A stretch of DNA of 64,000 nucleotides from an uncultured Granulosicoccus sp. GTDB taxonomy: Bacteria > Pseudomonadota > Gammaproteobacteria > Granulosicoccales > Granulosicoccaceae. The DNA lies in assembly GCA_947499955.1 (NCBI GenBank), contig CANMQI010000002.1, positions 248,001 through 312,000 of the forward strand, in the 5' to 3' direction. The notes beneath the pieces are model-generated. The model ran no database searches. It was not told where the DNA came from and saw only the letters and a program-made list of their open reading frames with translations. This document shows positions 56,310-64,000 of this stretch, piece by piece. Position 1 is the stretch's first letter, and each line of letters opens with the position of its first letter. A program made the position numbers and the translations under genes.

Positions 56310-56497
56310 GGCGTAGAGGATGTTTGGGACCGTTGCATGATACAGAACAAACGCCGATCTGATCATCTGCGTCTGCGCAGGAGGAGGATGAAGTCACATT
56401 CATCGCCCAGGAGGCTCGCTACCGCACCAGGCTGACGGGCACTATCTATCAGGTGGACACTGACGAGTCGACTGGCGTCCCACGGTCCGGCAATGCA
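56310..56497. other. Gap between aroK and the pilQ terminator
   Basis: 188 bases that should contain the promoter of aroK-aroB, because the pil operon ends at the terminator just upstream of it. I cannot pick convincing promoter boxes. Confidence 0.4.
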
Positions 56498-56527
56498 AAA
56501 GGCCCCGGTCTTTCGACAGGGGCCTTT
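56498..56527 (-). terminator. Rho-independent terminator of the pil operon
   Basis: AAAAGGCCCC and GGGGCCTTT flank a 12-base loop, with a T-run on the minus strand. It lies 28 bases after the pilQ stop. Confidence 0.9.
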
Positions 56528-56554
56528 GTCCGGTCCGGTGAAACAGTCCGCCGA

Positions 56555-58750
56555 TCAGTAACTCAGGGAAATGTTTTCCTTGATGATCTTCGGCGTCACG
56601 AACACCAGCAGCTCGGACTTGTCATCCTGGCTGGTCGTGTGCTGGAACAGTCGACCGATCAGCGGCAGGTTGCCGAAGAAAGGCACCATGTCGACCTCGT
56701 TCAGCAGGGTCTGTTCGTAGACACCGCCCAGTACGACCGTCTCACCGTTGTTCACCAGAACCTGGGTGCTGATTTCGCGGGTATCGATACTCGGCACCTG
56801 TACGGAACCCGAGGAGAAGATCTCGCCGACAGTATCCTTGTTGACCTTCAGGTCCATCACGATGCGGTCATCGGGTGTGATCTGCGGAGTGACTGTCAGT
56901 CCCAGTACCGCCTTGCGAAAGGAGACCGAGGTGGCGCCGCTGGACGATGCTTCCAGATACGGTATCTCGACACCCTGTTCGATATAGGCTTCATGCTGGT
57001 TGGCCGTGATCACCCGTGGGCTGGAGATGACTTCGCCGGTACCTTCAGCCTGCATGGCCGAGAGTTCCAGTTCCAGCAAGGTGCCGAAGGGCAGTTTGGC
57101 CAGAGCCACGCCCAGGGTACCGGCAGCGTTGCTGCCCGGCAGATTGACGTTGAAGCGGCCATCGTCAACCGTGTCACCGTTGATCAGATCCTGAATGCCA
57201 TTGGCGTTGCCCGATAATGCAAACCCGCTACCGCTACTGCTGCCACCGGGGTTGACGGTGTTGCGATTCAGGCCCCAGCGCACACCGATGTCCTTGTTGA
57301 AGGCATCAGAGGCGATGACGATTCTGGATTCGATCAGTACCTGGCGAATCGGTACATCGAGTCGGTGCACCAGGGCGCGAATGTTCTCCAGTTGATCGAC
57401 GGTGTCGTTGATCAGCAATGTATTGGTACGTTCGTCGACCGTGACGCTGCCGCGCTCTGTCATCATGCCACCTTCCTTGGTCTGCAGCAGGGTGGCCAAT
57501 TCAGACGCCTTGGCATAGTTGGCCTGGAAGAACTCGGTGCGCAGTGGCGCCAGTTCGGTCTTCTGCTTCATGCCTTCAAGCTCGATGCGTTCGCGATTGG
57601 CGATCTCCTCGGCAGGGGCAATCATGATGACGTTGCCAGCCTGACGCTTTCCCAGTGCCTTGGTCTGCAGGATGATGTCCAGCGCCTGATCCCAGGGGAC
57701 GTTCTTGAGTCGCAGAGTCAGCTTGCCCTGCACCGAGTCACTGACCACGATGTTCAGGTCGGTGAAGTCAGCCAGTAGTTGCAGTACCGAGCGAACCTCG
57801 ATGTCCTGGAAGTTCAGGGACAGCTTCTCGCCGATATAGCCGAACTTGGCCTTGCGATTCTCTTCTATCTCTTCCTTGCTCATCGGTTTGAGCTCGACCG
57901 TGAACATGTCGTCCGACTGATAAGCCAGTTGCTCGAACTCCTGGGTGGCCGGTTGAATGACAACCTTGGTACCGCGCTTGTTGGCAATGGCGTCGATGTA
58001 CTGTACCGGCGTACCGAAGTCCATCACATCAAGGCGTTTCTGCAGTTTGGCTGCCAGCTGCGTATCAGGAAATTCGACAATCAGGCGACCCCCTTCCTGG
58101 CGCATGTCGGTCACGACACCAGCCGACGACAGATCGAATATGATGCGGCCTTCGCCCATCGGGCCGCGCCTGAAGTCCAGCGCGTCAATGGTATTCACAC
58201 GCGACTTGATCGGCCCACTGGTCAGCAGAGGCCCGGTCTCTTCAACGCTGTTGGCTGCGGCCAGCTGCGCCGGTTCCTGTTGCTCGGGATTGCCGTCGGC
58301 ATCGAGCGTCACCAGAAGCTGATTGCCGCGAACCGATGTGGAGTAGGGCGTCAGTGCGGTGAGATTGATGACCACTCGAGTGCGGCCACCGGCTTCCACG
58401 GTCGTGACGTTCTGCAGCAGGCCGGAGCTGATGGCGATACGGCGCTGGTCAAGTTCATTGGATGTGTCAGCCAGATCCAGGGCAATGCGTGCCGGATTGT
58501 CTATCGTGAATGCCTTGGGCGTTTCGGCAGGGCCACTGAGCGTCAGTGCCAGCTGTTGCTTGTTGCCTGGCAGGGACACATGGCTGATGTCGACCAGCGA
58601 GTTGCTGGCGGCTTCCAGCTGCTGGCAGGCGAAGGCAATTCCTGCCAGTAGCGCCAGACTTGCGACTCGGACAGTCATGCGAGTCCTGTTCTGGCTGAGT
58701 GGGTGAGTTTTCTCACAGACATGAGTTTTCAACGTATTCTCCGTGTTCAT
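56555..58750 (-). CDS. pilQ: Type IV pilus secretin PilQ
   Basis: 731 residues from ATG 58750, one base after the pilP stop. An ATG at 58678 is an alternative and begins the signal peptide TVRVASLALLAGIAFA directly. Two AMIN domains bind peptidoglycan (SLVDISHVSLPGNKQQLALT; NTIDALDFRRGPMGEGRIIF). The secretin N0 domain is LSLNFQDIEVRSVLQLLADF, then an N1-type domain and the secretin barrel with VTANQHEAYIEQGVEIPYLE and VLVNNGETVVLGGVYEQ. It forms the outer-membrane pore for type IV pili. A Gly/Ser-rich insert (NPGGSSSGSGFALSG) is usual in this family. Confidence 0.96.
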   Translation of the reverse strand: MNTENTLKTHVCEKTHPLSQNRTRMTVRVASLALLAGIAFACQQLEAASNSLVDISHVSLPGNKQQLALTLSGPAETPKAFTIDNPARIALDLADTSNELDQRRIAISSGLLQNVTTVEAGGRTRVVINLTALTPYSTSVRGNQLLVTLDADGNPEQQEPAQLAAANSVEETGPLLTSGPIKSRVNTIDALDFRRGPMGEGRIIFDLSSAGVVTDMRQEGGRLIVEFPDTQLAAKLQKRLDVMDFGTPVQYIDAIANKRGTKVVIQPATQEFEQLAYQSDDMFTVELKPMSKEEIEENRKAKFGYIGEKLSLNFQDIEVRSVLQLLADFTDLNIVVSDSVQGKLTLRLKNVPWDQALDIILQTKALGKRQAGNVIMIAPAEEIANRERIELEGMKQKTELAPLRTEFFQANYAKASELATLLQTKEGGMMTERGSVTVDERTNTLLINDTVDQLENIRALVHRLDVPIRQVLIESRIVIASDAFNKDIGVRWGLNRNTVNPGGSSSGSGFALSGNANGIQDLINGDTVDDGRFNVNLPGSNAAGTLGVALAKLPFGTLLELELSAMQAEGTGEVISSPRVITANQHEAYIEQGVEIPYLEASSSGATSVSFRKAVLGLTVTPQITPDDRIVMDLKVNKDTVGEIFSSGSVQVPSIDTREISTQVLVNNGETVVLGGVYEQTLLNEVDMVPFFGNLPLIGRLFQHTTSQDDKSELLVFVTPKIIKENISLSY

Positions 58751-58751
58751 C

Positions 58752-59279
58752 CTAGTCTTCAGACATCGCGAGTTGAGCGTCGCGATTGACCCAGCCACTG
58801 AGACCATCAGCCACCAGCTCGACTATATCTATCTTGGTTTCAGTCACTTTTACGATCTTGCCGTGGTTCTGCCCGGCATAATTACCCGGCTGTACACGAT
58901 GAATCGTTCCGTCCGGGTCTCTGACGAGGCCCCAGGTCTGAGACTTCTGTTGCAGCAGACCTACCATCTTCAGAGCATCCACCGGATAGCTCTCCAGGGG
59001 CTCGCGACGTCGTGATGCTTCCGGTCGCGGTCCGCTGTATTCCGACTCAGCCAAAACCGGAGAGGAATTCAGATCGGTTTGCGGGCGGAAGGGGTCTCGC
59101 ACATCCAGGGCATCATAGGCAAATGTCTGGTAGGGCGGGAATTCGGGCAAGGGGTCAACCTTGCCATGATGAGCCTGTTTGGTCTCGACAATGAATTGTT
59201 CGAGGTCGGACATGTCACCACCGCAGGCGGTGAGCAAGGTCAGACAACCGAACAGCGGTATGAGTTTCAACCGTTGCAT
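58752..59279 (-). CDS. pilP: Type IV pilus lipoprotein PilP
   Basis: 175 residues. The signal peptide LIPLFGCLTLLTACGG ends in a lipobox, so it is inner-membrane lipid-anchored. The conserved PilP motif YDALDVRDPFRPQTDL is present, followed by the small beta domain (SYPVDALKMVGLLQQKSQTW, RVQPGNYAGQNHGKIVKV). It links the PilN-PilO ring to PilQ. Its stop is one base from the pilQ start. Confidence 0.95.
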   Translation of the reverse strand: MQRLKLIPLFGCLTLLTACGGDMSDLEQFIVETKQAHHGKVDPLPEFPPYQTFAYDALDVRDPFRPQTDLNSSPVLAESEYSGPRPEASRRREPLESYPVDALKMVGLLQQKSQTWGLVRDPDGTIHRVQPGNYAGQNHGKIVKVTETKIDIVELVADGLSGWVNRDAQLAMSED

Positions 59280-59282
59280 GGT

Positions 59283-59915
59283 TTATTCGTCCTCCTCGAT
59301 ATAACGGTACGTTGTCGCCATGAGATCCATCTTCAATCTGCTGGATTCATTGGCGTTGCTGGAATTGCCCCTGTTCTGAAGCTCGGCAATGTCGATATTG
59401 CTCAGAGTGACGATGCGAGGGAGCGCTGCAAGGCCGCTGATGAATTTGCCAAACTGGTGATACTGTCCGGTCACGCTGATGCGAATCGGATACTCGGCGT
59501 AGAATTCACGTGGAAGCTCGCTTTCGGGCTTGAAGAACTGCACTTCAAGACCACTGGCGACACTGGTTTGTGACAGGTCGACCAGCAGACTTTCGATGTC
59601 CGTCTTGTTGGGCAGTTGCCGTAGCATGACGTTGAAGGTCTTCTTCATCTCTTCGAGCTGTTCGACATAGGCGGTGCGGTTGGCCGCCTTGGCCTGTTCG
59701 CTGTCGAACTTCTGGCGTAGTTGTATTTCCTGCGCCTCGACTACCTTGAGCTTGTCGAACTGCGGCTTGATCATCAGGTGAGCCATGCCGCCGATAACAG
59801 CTGCACAAGCCAGAATGATCAGAAAGGCACGCAGAACGACGGGTGCGGTACCGATGCGCTTGAAGTCCTCGCCATCGATATTCTGCAGTTCGGCGATGGT
59901 GTTGCTAAATGCCAT
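59283..59915 (-). CDS. pilO: Type IV pilus assembly protein PilO
   Basis: 210 residues. One N-terminal membrane helix (LIILACAAVIGGMAHLMI, about 33-50), a coiled coil (EAQEIQLRQKFDSEQAKAAN) and a ferredoxin-like fold (FNVMLRQLPNKTDIESLLVD, YPIRISVTGQYHQFGKFISG). It pairs with PilN in the inner membrane. Its first 11 bases overlap the end of pilN. Confidence 0.95.
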   Translation of the reverse strand: MAFSNTIAELQNIDGEDFKRIGTAPVVLRAFLIILACAAVIGGMAHLMIKPQFDKLKVVEAQEIQLRQKFDSEQAKAANRTAYVEQLEEMKKTFNVMLRQLPNKTDIESLLVDLSQTSVASGLEVQFFKPESELPREFYAEYPIRISVTGQYHQFGKFISGLAALPRIVTLSNIDIAELQNRGNSSNANESSRLKMDLMATTYRYIEEDE

Positions 59916-60474
59916 TGTCAGACTCCTGTTCCGCTTTCGGCCTGTCCTGAATCACGCTGAGCTTGAAGGTGGATATGCCATCGTCCTTGTCAGACTCGAT
60001 GACCTCCAGGCGTGGCTTGGTGAAGTACTCGCTACGATCCATGCGTCGCATCAGCGCAGAGACACGTGCATTCGATTCGGCTCGGCCTTGCAGTACCAAT
60101 TGCTTTTCACCCTGCTGCTTCATGGCAGTCAGGAAGATGCCGTCGGGCAGGCGAGTGGCAATTTCGTGAAAGGTGTGGACGATCTGTGGTCGCTGCCCCT
60201 GCAGCTGCTGGATGATTTCCATCCGAGCCAGCAGGTTGTTCTTGGTCTCCTCCAGCTCCTTGATCTCCTTCAGCTCCTCCTGCAGCAGAGCAATCTCGGT
60301 ATTGAGCCTGGCGTTACGCTTGGTCTGGAAGTTGACCTTGTCTTCGGCATACTTGAATCCGGCAAAGCCGACCCCTGCAGCCAGTGCCATGCAAAACCCC
60401 AGCACGACGTAAAACTCGTTGTTCTTCTCGAGGCGATGAGTCTCGCGCCAGGGAAGAAGGTTGATGCGTGTCAT
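59905..60474 (-). CDS. pilN: Type IV pilus assembly protein PilN
   Basis: 189 residues. The start TRINLLPWRETHRLEKN is the PilM-binding motif (INLLPWR) typical of PilN. One membrane helix follows (FYVVLGFCMALAAGVGFAGF), then a coiled coil (NTEIALLQEELKEIKELEE) and a periplasmic domain. It forms the PilN-PilO heterodimer. Its ATG overlaps the pilM stop (ATGA) and its end overlaps pilO by 11 bases. Confidence 0.96.
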   Translation of the reverse strand: MTRINLLPWRETHRLEKNNEFYVVLGFCMALAAGVGFAGFKYAEDKVNFQTKRNARLNTEIALLQEELKEIKELEETKNNLLARMEIIQQLQGQRPQIVHTFHEIATRLPDGIFLTAMKQQGEKQLVLQGRAESNARVSALMRRMDRSEYFTKPRLEVIESDKDDGISTFKLSVIQDRPKAEQESDNGI

Positions 60475-61556
60475 TGATCTGCTCCTCGCATGGCCAGTCC
60501 GCAGGCAATCATCATTGCCGGTCCATCGCCCTTGAGGCGTTGAGTCGGAATATCGGAGGCGACAGTCATCTGGCTGAACGGGTCGGCGATAACGGTCGGA
60601 GTGCCGATTCGCTGTTCGATCAATTCATCGACTCCGGGTATTCCCGTACACCCGCCGGCGAGCACGATCTGGTCTACATAGTCGTTCTTGTCGGCGGAGA
60701 AAAAGAATTGCAGGAAGCGGTTGGCCTGCTGCACCATCAGATCCCTGAACGGTGTCAGTACTTCCGGATCGTAGTTGTCAGGCAAACCACCGACGCGCTT
60801 GACGCGACCGGCATCCTCGTAGGAAAGCCCGTAGCGGCGCATGATTTCCTCGGTCAGCTGCTTGCCGCCGAACGGTTGTTCACGGGTGTAGATCAGCTGC
60901 TGGTCGCGCAGGACACACAGGCTGGTCATGCTGGCACCGACATCGAGTATGGCGACGGTCTGGTCCTGACCTTCGTGGGGTAGCTGATGCTTGATCAACT
61001 GGAAGGCACCTTCGGTCGTGTAGGGTTCGACATCGACAATCTTGACATCCAGCCCCCCAATCTCCGCAGCGGCTGTCCGGTCTTCGACATTCTCGCTGCG
61101 TGAGGCGGCGAGTAACACATCAACCATGCCGTTGGCGTCCTCGGATGGACCCTGAACCTGAAAGTCGAGGTTGACCTCCTCCAGAGCATAGGGAATGTAT
61201 TGATCCGCCTCGAGCTGGATTTGAGCGTCCATCTCGTGATCCTTCAGATCGTCGGGCATCTGAATGACCTTGGTGATAACCATGGCGCTGGGCACAGCGA
61301 CAGCACAGGCCTTGGTCCGCGAGCCGGAACGTTTAACGGCTCGGCGAATCGCTTCGCCAACGGCCTCGACGTCCTGCAGGTTCTTTTCGTTCACCGCATT
61401 GGCCGGCAAGGGCTCTACGGCGTAGCTCATGACCTTGAAACCCTTTTTCGAGGGCTTCAGTTCAAGCAGCTTGACCGAAGTTGCGGTGATGTCCAGGCCG
61501 ATGAGGCCTGCGTTTCTGGATGATAATTTGAGTGCCATGTCAGGTTTAGCGCCCAT
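60471..61556 (-). CDS. pilM: Type IV pilus actin-like protein PilM
   Basis: 361 residues from ATG 61556 (AAGGGA upstream); ATG 61538 (ALKLSSRNAG) is a possible start. PilM is a cytoplasmic FtsA/actin-like protein. Visible blocks: NAGLIGLDITATSVKLLELK (phosphate 1), QTVAILDVGASMTSLCVLRD (phosphate 2) and IVLAGGCTGIPGVDELIEQR (adenosine). It binds the INLLPWR tail of PilN and connects the ring to the motor. It heads the pilMNOPQ operon, divergent from ponA. Confidence 0.96.
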   Translation of the reverse strand: MGAKPDMALKLSSRNAGLIGLDITATSVKLLELKPSKKGFKVMSYAVEPLPANAVNEKNLQDVEAVGEAIRRAVKRSGSRTKACAVAVPSAMVITKVIQMPDDLKDHEMDAQIQLEADQYIPYALEEVNLDFQVQGPSEDANGMVDVLLAASRSENVEDRTAAAEIGGLDVKIVDVEPYTTEGAFQLIKHQLPHEGQDQTVAILDVGASMTSLCVLRDQQLIYTREQPFGGKQLTEEIMRRYGLSYEDAGRVKRVGGLPDNYDPEVLTPFRDLMVQQANRFLQFFFSADKNDYVDQIVLAGGCTGIPGVDELIEQRIGTPTVIADPFSQMTVASDIPTQRLKGDGPAMMIACGLAMRGADQ

Positions 61557-61779
61557 TTCGTGAAATCCCTTAGCGCTGGTCGAGGTTTTTCCCGTCCAAC
61601 TTCACGATCTGGTTCACATTTCTCCGTAAGTAGCTGTTAGCAGCGTTGTCAACCTGACGGGCAGAAGCGAGCTCCTGTCACGCCAGTGGCGGTGTTCCAG
61701 CGTGCGATCCGATGGGTTACCTGAAGAGGCTCAGATTGCGGAAGTGCCGGATAAGTTTTACTTTCGTGTACTGACCAGT

Positions 61780-61788
61780 TGATATAAT
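61780..61788 (+). promoter_or_regulatory. Extended -10 promoter of ponA
   Basis: TGATATAAT: a perfect TATAAT preceded by TGn. The -35 region is weak, as extended -10 promoters tolerate. It lies 31 bases before the ATG at 61820. Confidence 0.7.
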
Positions 61789-61819
61789 TCGGGCAATCAC
61801 TTATCGAAGCGGCTAGTCA

Positions 61820-64000
61820 ATGCCTTCATTCTCTGGTTCAAGACGTAGTCACCGCCGTTCCGGCCGCCGTTCGCGGCAACCCGGTAGCGGGTGGCTGCGC
61901 AGGATATTCAAGTGGCTTGCCATTGCCGGTTTGTCGCTGGGAATACTTGCCGCAATGGGAATTGGTTATCTTTATTACACGATAGCTCCCACCCTTCCGG
62001 ACGTGCAGCAGCTGCGCGAGGTGCAGTTACAGCTGCCGCTGCGCATCTTCACGGCTGAAGGCGACCTGATCGCCGAATACGGGGAAAAGCGCCGGGAACC
62101 CGTGATGATCTCCGAGGTTCCGGACAGTCTGAAGAACGCCATCATTGCGGCGGAAGACCAGACTTTCTATACGCATCCCGGGGTGGCCTGGCAAGGATTG
62201 GCGCGAGCAGCCTTCTATCTGATCAAGACCGGTCGCAAAGGGCCGGGGGGCAGTACCATCACCATGCAGGTGGCGCGTAACTTCTTCCTGAGCAACGACC
62301 GCACCTACGATCGCAAGATTCGTGAAATATTTCTCTCCTTCAAGATCGAAAGCGAGCTGGCCAAGGACGAAATTCTCGAGCTGTACATCAACAAGATCTA
62401 CTTGGGAACGCGCTCCTACGGTTTTGCCGCAGCGTCACGGGTCTATTACGGCAAACCGATCACGGAGCTGGAAGTCGCTGAATCCGCCATGTTGGCTGGT
62501 CTGCCCAAGGCACCTTCGCGCTACAACCCCATCGTCAACCCCGAACGAGCCCTGATTCGTCGAGACTACGTTCTGGGTCGGATGGTCGCGCTCAACATGA
62601 TCGACCAGGCCACCTACGATGATGCCCTGTCGAGACAGGTTACCGCCCGGCTGCATTCTTCCGAGCCTGATGTGGAAGCCGATTACGTTGGTGAGATGGC
62701 ACGAGCGCGGGTGGAACAGCTGTTTGGCAAGAACTGGGCTAACGCCGGTTACCGAGTCTTTACCTCCATTCGTGCGGATCAGCAACGTGCCGCCAACAAG
62801 GCGCTGCGCACCGCCTTGTACGATTATGAGCGGCGGCATGGTTACGTCGGGCCTATAACGCAGCTCGATGAAGAAACACTGGCAGACCCCGAAGCCCTGT
62901 CGGCTGCTCTGGAGGAACTGTCCAACCCGGGCGATCTGGTGCCGGCTGCCGTCATGTCGCTGGGCGATGATAATACCGCAACGGTCGTGATGCCCAACGG
63001 TGTCGAGCATGTGCTGCCGTTCGAGGATGTCGAATGGGCACGCAAGCGCATAGCCATCGATTCCAGAGGCGACGAAATCACACAGGTGTCCGACGTACTG
63101 GTGGTGGGTGACGTGATTGCCCTGCAGCAGCTTGACGACGGTTCGGTCAGATTCGTGCAGGAGCCTCATGTCGAGGGCGCCTTCATTGCGCTGGCGCCCG
63201 ATACTGGTGAGATCACGGCTCTGGTAGGTGGTTATGACTACTATCGCAGCAAGTTCAACCGGGCGACACAGGCAAGACGTCAGCCTGGTTCCACGTTCAA
63301 GCCCTTCATCTACTCGGCGGCGCTGAATGCGGGCGATACTCCGGCCACCATCTATAATGATGCGCCAGTGGTTTTTCACGACAGTGCGCTGGAAGGTGAA
63401 TGGCGGCCGTCGAACTACAGCGGACGCTTTTTTGGCCCCACACGCTTGCGCGAGGCTCTGGTGAAGTCCAGAAATCTGGTGTCCGTCAGGGTGTTGAGAG
63501 AGATCGGTATCCCCTATGCGGTGGATTACGCCCAGCGGTTCGGCTTCGCACCGGGCCACTTGCCACCGGATCTGTCGCTGGCGCTGGGTAATGCCTCGGT
63601 CACGCCCATGGAGATGAGCGGAGCTTTCGCTGTCTTTGCCAATGGAGGCTACAAGGTGACTCCTCACTTCATCGATCGCGTTGAAGACCCACGCGGTAAT
63701 GTCATATACAGCACCCCCAAGGTGGTTTTCTGTGATGACTGTGATCCGATGTTCGCCAATCCGCTGGCCTCCGAGCTGGGTGCGGATAGCGATGTCGCCG
63801 GCACAGACGAACCGGCCAGCGGTGCGGCCAATGCGGATGATGATGAGAGTCTGGCGGTCTTGCTGGATGAAGATGCCACGGCGGCGGAAAGTGCAGCTGC
63901 CAGTCCGGAGTTGAAGAAGGTTCAGCTGGATACGGTGGATGCGCCGCGGGTCATTGATGAACGCAATGCTTATCTGATGACCAGCATGATGCGCGAAGTG
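61820..64000 (+). CDS. ponA: Penicillin-binding protein 1A, bifunctional (C-terminus beyond window)
   Basis: 727 residues visible; it runs off the right edge. A basic cytoplasmic tail precedes one membrane helix (about 30-52). The glycosyltransferase (GT51) has AAEDQTFYTHPGVAWQG with the catalytic Glu near 112, then GGSTITMQVARNFFL. An OB-like domain follows, then the transpeptidase with QPGSTFKP (Ser491 and Lys494 of S-x2-K) and KSRNLVSV (S-x-N). The K-T/S-G motif lies outside the window. After CDDCDP (about residue 636) there is a long acidic, Ala-rich insertion (EPASGAANADDDESLAVL and onward) before APRVIDERNAYLM. It polymerises and cross-links peptidoglycan, and is divergent from pilM as in Pseudomonas. 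Confidence 0.96.
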   Translation, partial: MPSFSGSRRSHRRSGRRSRQPGSGWLRRIFKWLAIAGLSLGILAAMGIGYLYYTIAPTLPDVQQLREVQLQLPLRIFTAEGDLIAEYGEKRREPVMISEVPDSLKNAIIAAEDQTFYTHPGVAWQGLARAAFYLIKTGRKGPGGSTITMQVARNFFLSNDRTYDRKIREIFLSFKIESELAKDEILELYINKIYLGTRSYGFAAASRVYYGKPITELEVAESAMLAGLPKAPSRYNPIVNPERALIRRDYVLGRMVALNMIDQATYDDALSRQVTARLHSSEPDVEADYVGEMARARVEQLFGKNWANAGYRVFTSIRADQQRAANKALRTALYDYERRHGYVGPITQLDEETLADPEALSAALEELSNPGDLVPAAVMSLGDDNTATVVMPNGVEHVLPFEDVEWARKRIAIDSRGDEITQVSDVLVVGDVIALQQLDDGSVRFVQEPHVEGAFIALAPDTGEITALVGGYDYYRSKFNRATQARRQPGSTFKPFIYSAALNAGDTPATIYNDAPVVFHDSALEGEWRPSNYSGRFFGPTRLREALVKSRNLVSVRVLREIGIPYAVDYAQRFGFAPGHLPPDLSLALGNASVTPMEMSGAFAVFANGGYKVTPHFIDRVEDPRGNVIYSTPKVVFCDDCDPMFANPLASELGADSDVAGTDEPASGAANADDDESLAVLLDEDATAAESAAASPELKKVQLDTVDAPRVIDERNAYLMTSMMREV

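Noticed and set aside
58200..58225. GATCGGCCCACTGG as a third copy of the hairpin arm
   Set aside because: Only about half of the arm matches and it lies within pilQ coding sequence; chance.

Overview
This 64 kb window looks like a chromosomal segment of a free-living, motile, piliated gammaproteobacterium. The order ponA / pilMNOPQ-aroK-aroB-(SPOR protein)-gltB is the one known from Pseudomonas and related Gammaproteobacteria. trmB, dnaG, rsmE and tcdA are also of gammaproteobacterial type. Base composition is moderately GC-rich, except for an AT-richer stretch of about 5 kb at 31-36 kb. I cannot name the species; a deep-branching marine lineage such as Granulosicoccaceae or Chromatiales would fit, but that is a guess. 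I see no tRNA, rRNA, CRISPR array, insertion sequence or prophage.

Layout. 1-4.8 kb: the tail of a MetA-like homoserine acyltransferase, then a tightly overlapping four-gene operon (DUF3857/transglutaminase protein, PlsC-like acyltransferase, CdsA-like cytidylyltransferase, CDP-alcohol phosphatidyltransferase) that looks like an accessory phospholipid pathway. 5-7.9 kb (minus): three small membrane or coiled proteins resembling stress-envelope proteins (DUF3618, holin-X/YqjE-like, YqjD-like) and an unknown. 7.9-16.6 kb (minus): a purine salvage/catabolism operon, NCS2 permease - LysR regulator - xdhA - xdhB - xdhC - guaD. 16.8-22.6 kb: SLC13 permease, trmB, an RRM protein, a GIY-YIG protein, tcdA, a lipoprotein and a CinA-N protein. 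22.5-28.6 kb: a LacI regulator divergent from an AglEFGK-type alpha-glucoside ABC transporter, with clear operators and promoters. 28.9-29.9 kb: a lipoprotein possibly related to FlgT.

30.3-38.7 kb is the most unusual region. It holds a PapD-like chaperone, two DUF4402 proteins with C-terminal strands like those of fimbrial subunits, a decayed third DUF4402 copy, an unknown secreted protein and, divergently, a 1010-residue usher-like outer-membrane protein that ends in a peptidoglycan-binding SPOR domain. I read this as a non-canonical chaperone/usher-like surface-fibre system, possibly tied to septal peptidoglycan.

39.0-43.7 kb: two tandem, closely related PAS-containing chemoreceptors, the first behind a very good sigma-28 promoter. 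43.7-64 kb (mostly minus): cobB-LEA14 lipoprotein-rsmE-dnaG as an overlapping run, gltB without gltD, a DamX-like AAA+SPOR protein, aroB, aroK, and pilQPONM divergent from ponA, which runs off the end. Cell-wall, pilus and SPOR genes recur across the right half, so envelope growth, pilus secretion and motility dominate that part.
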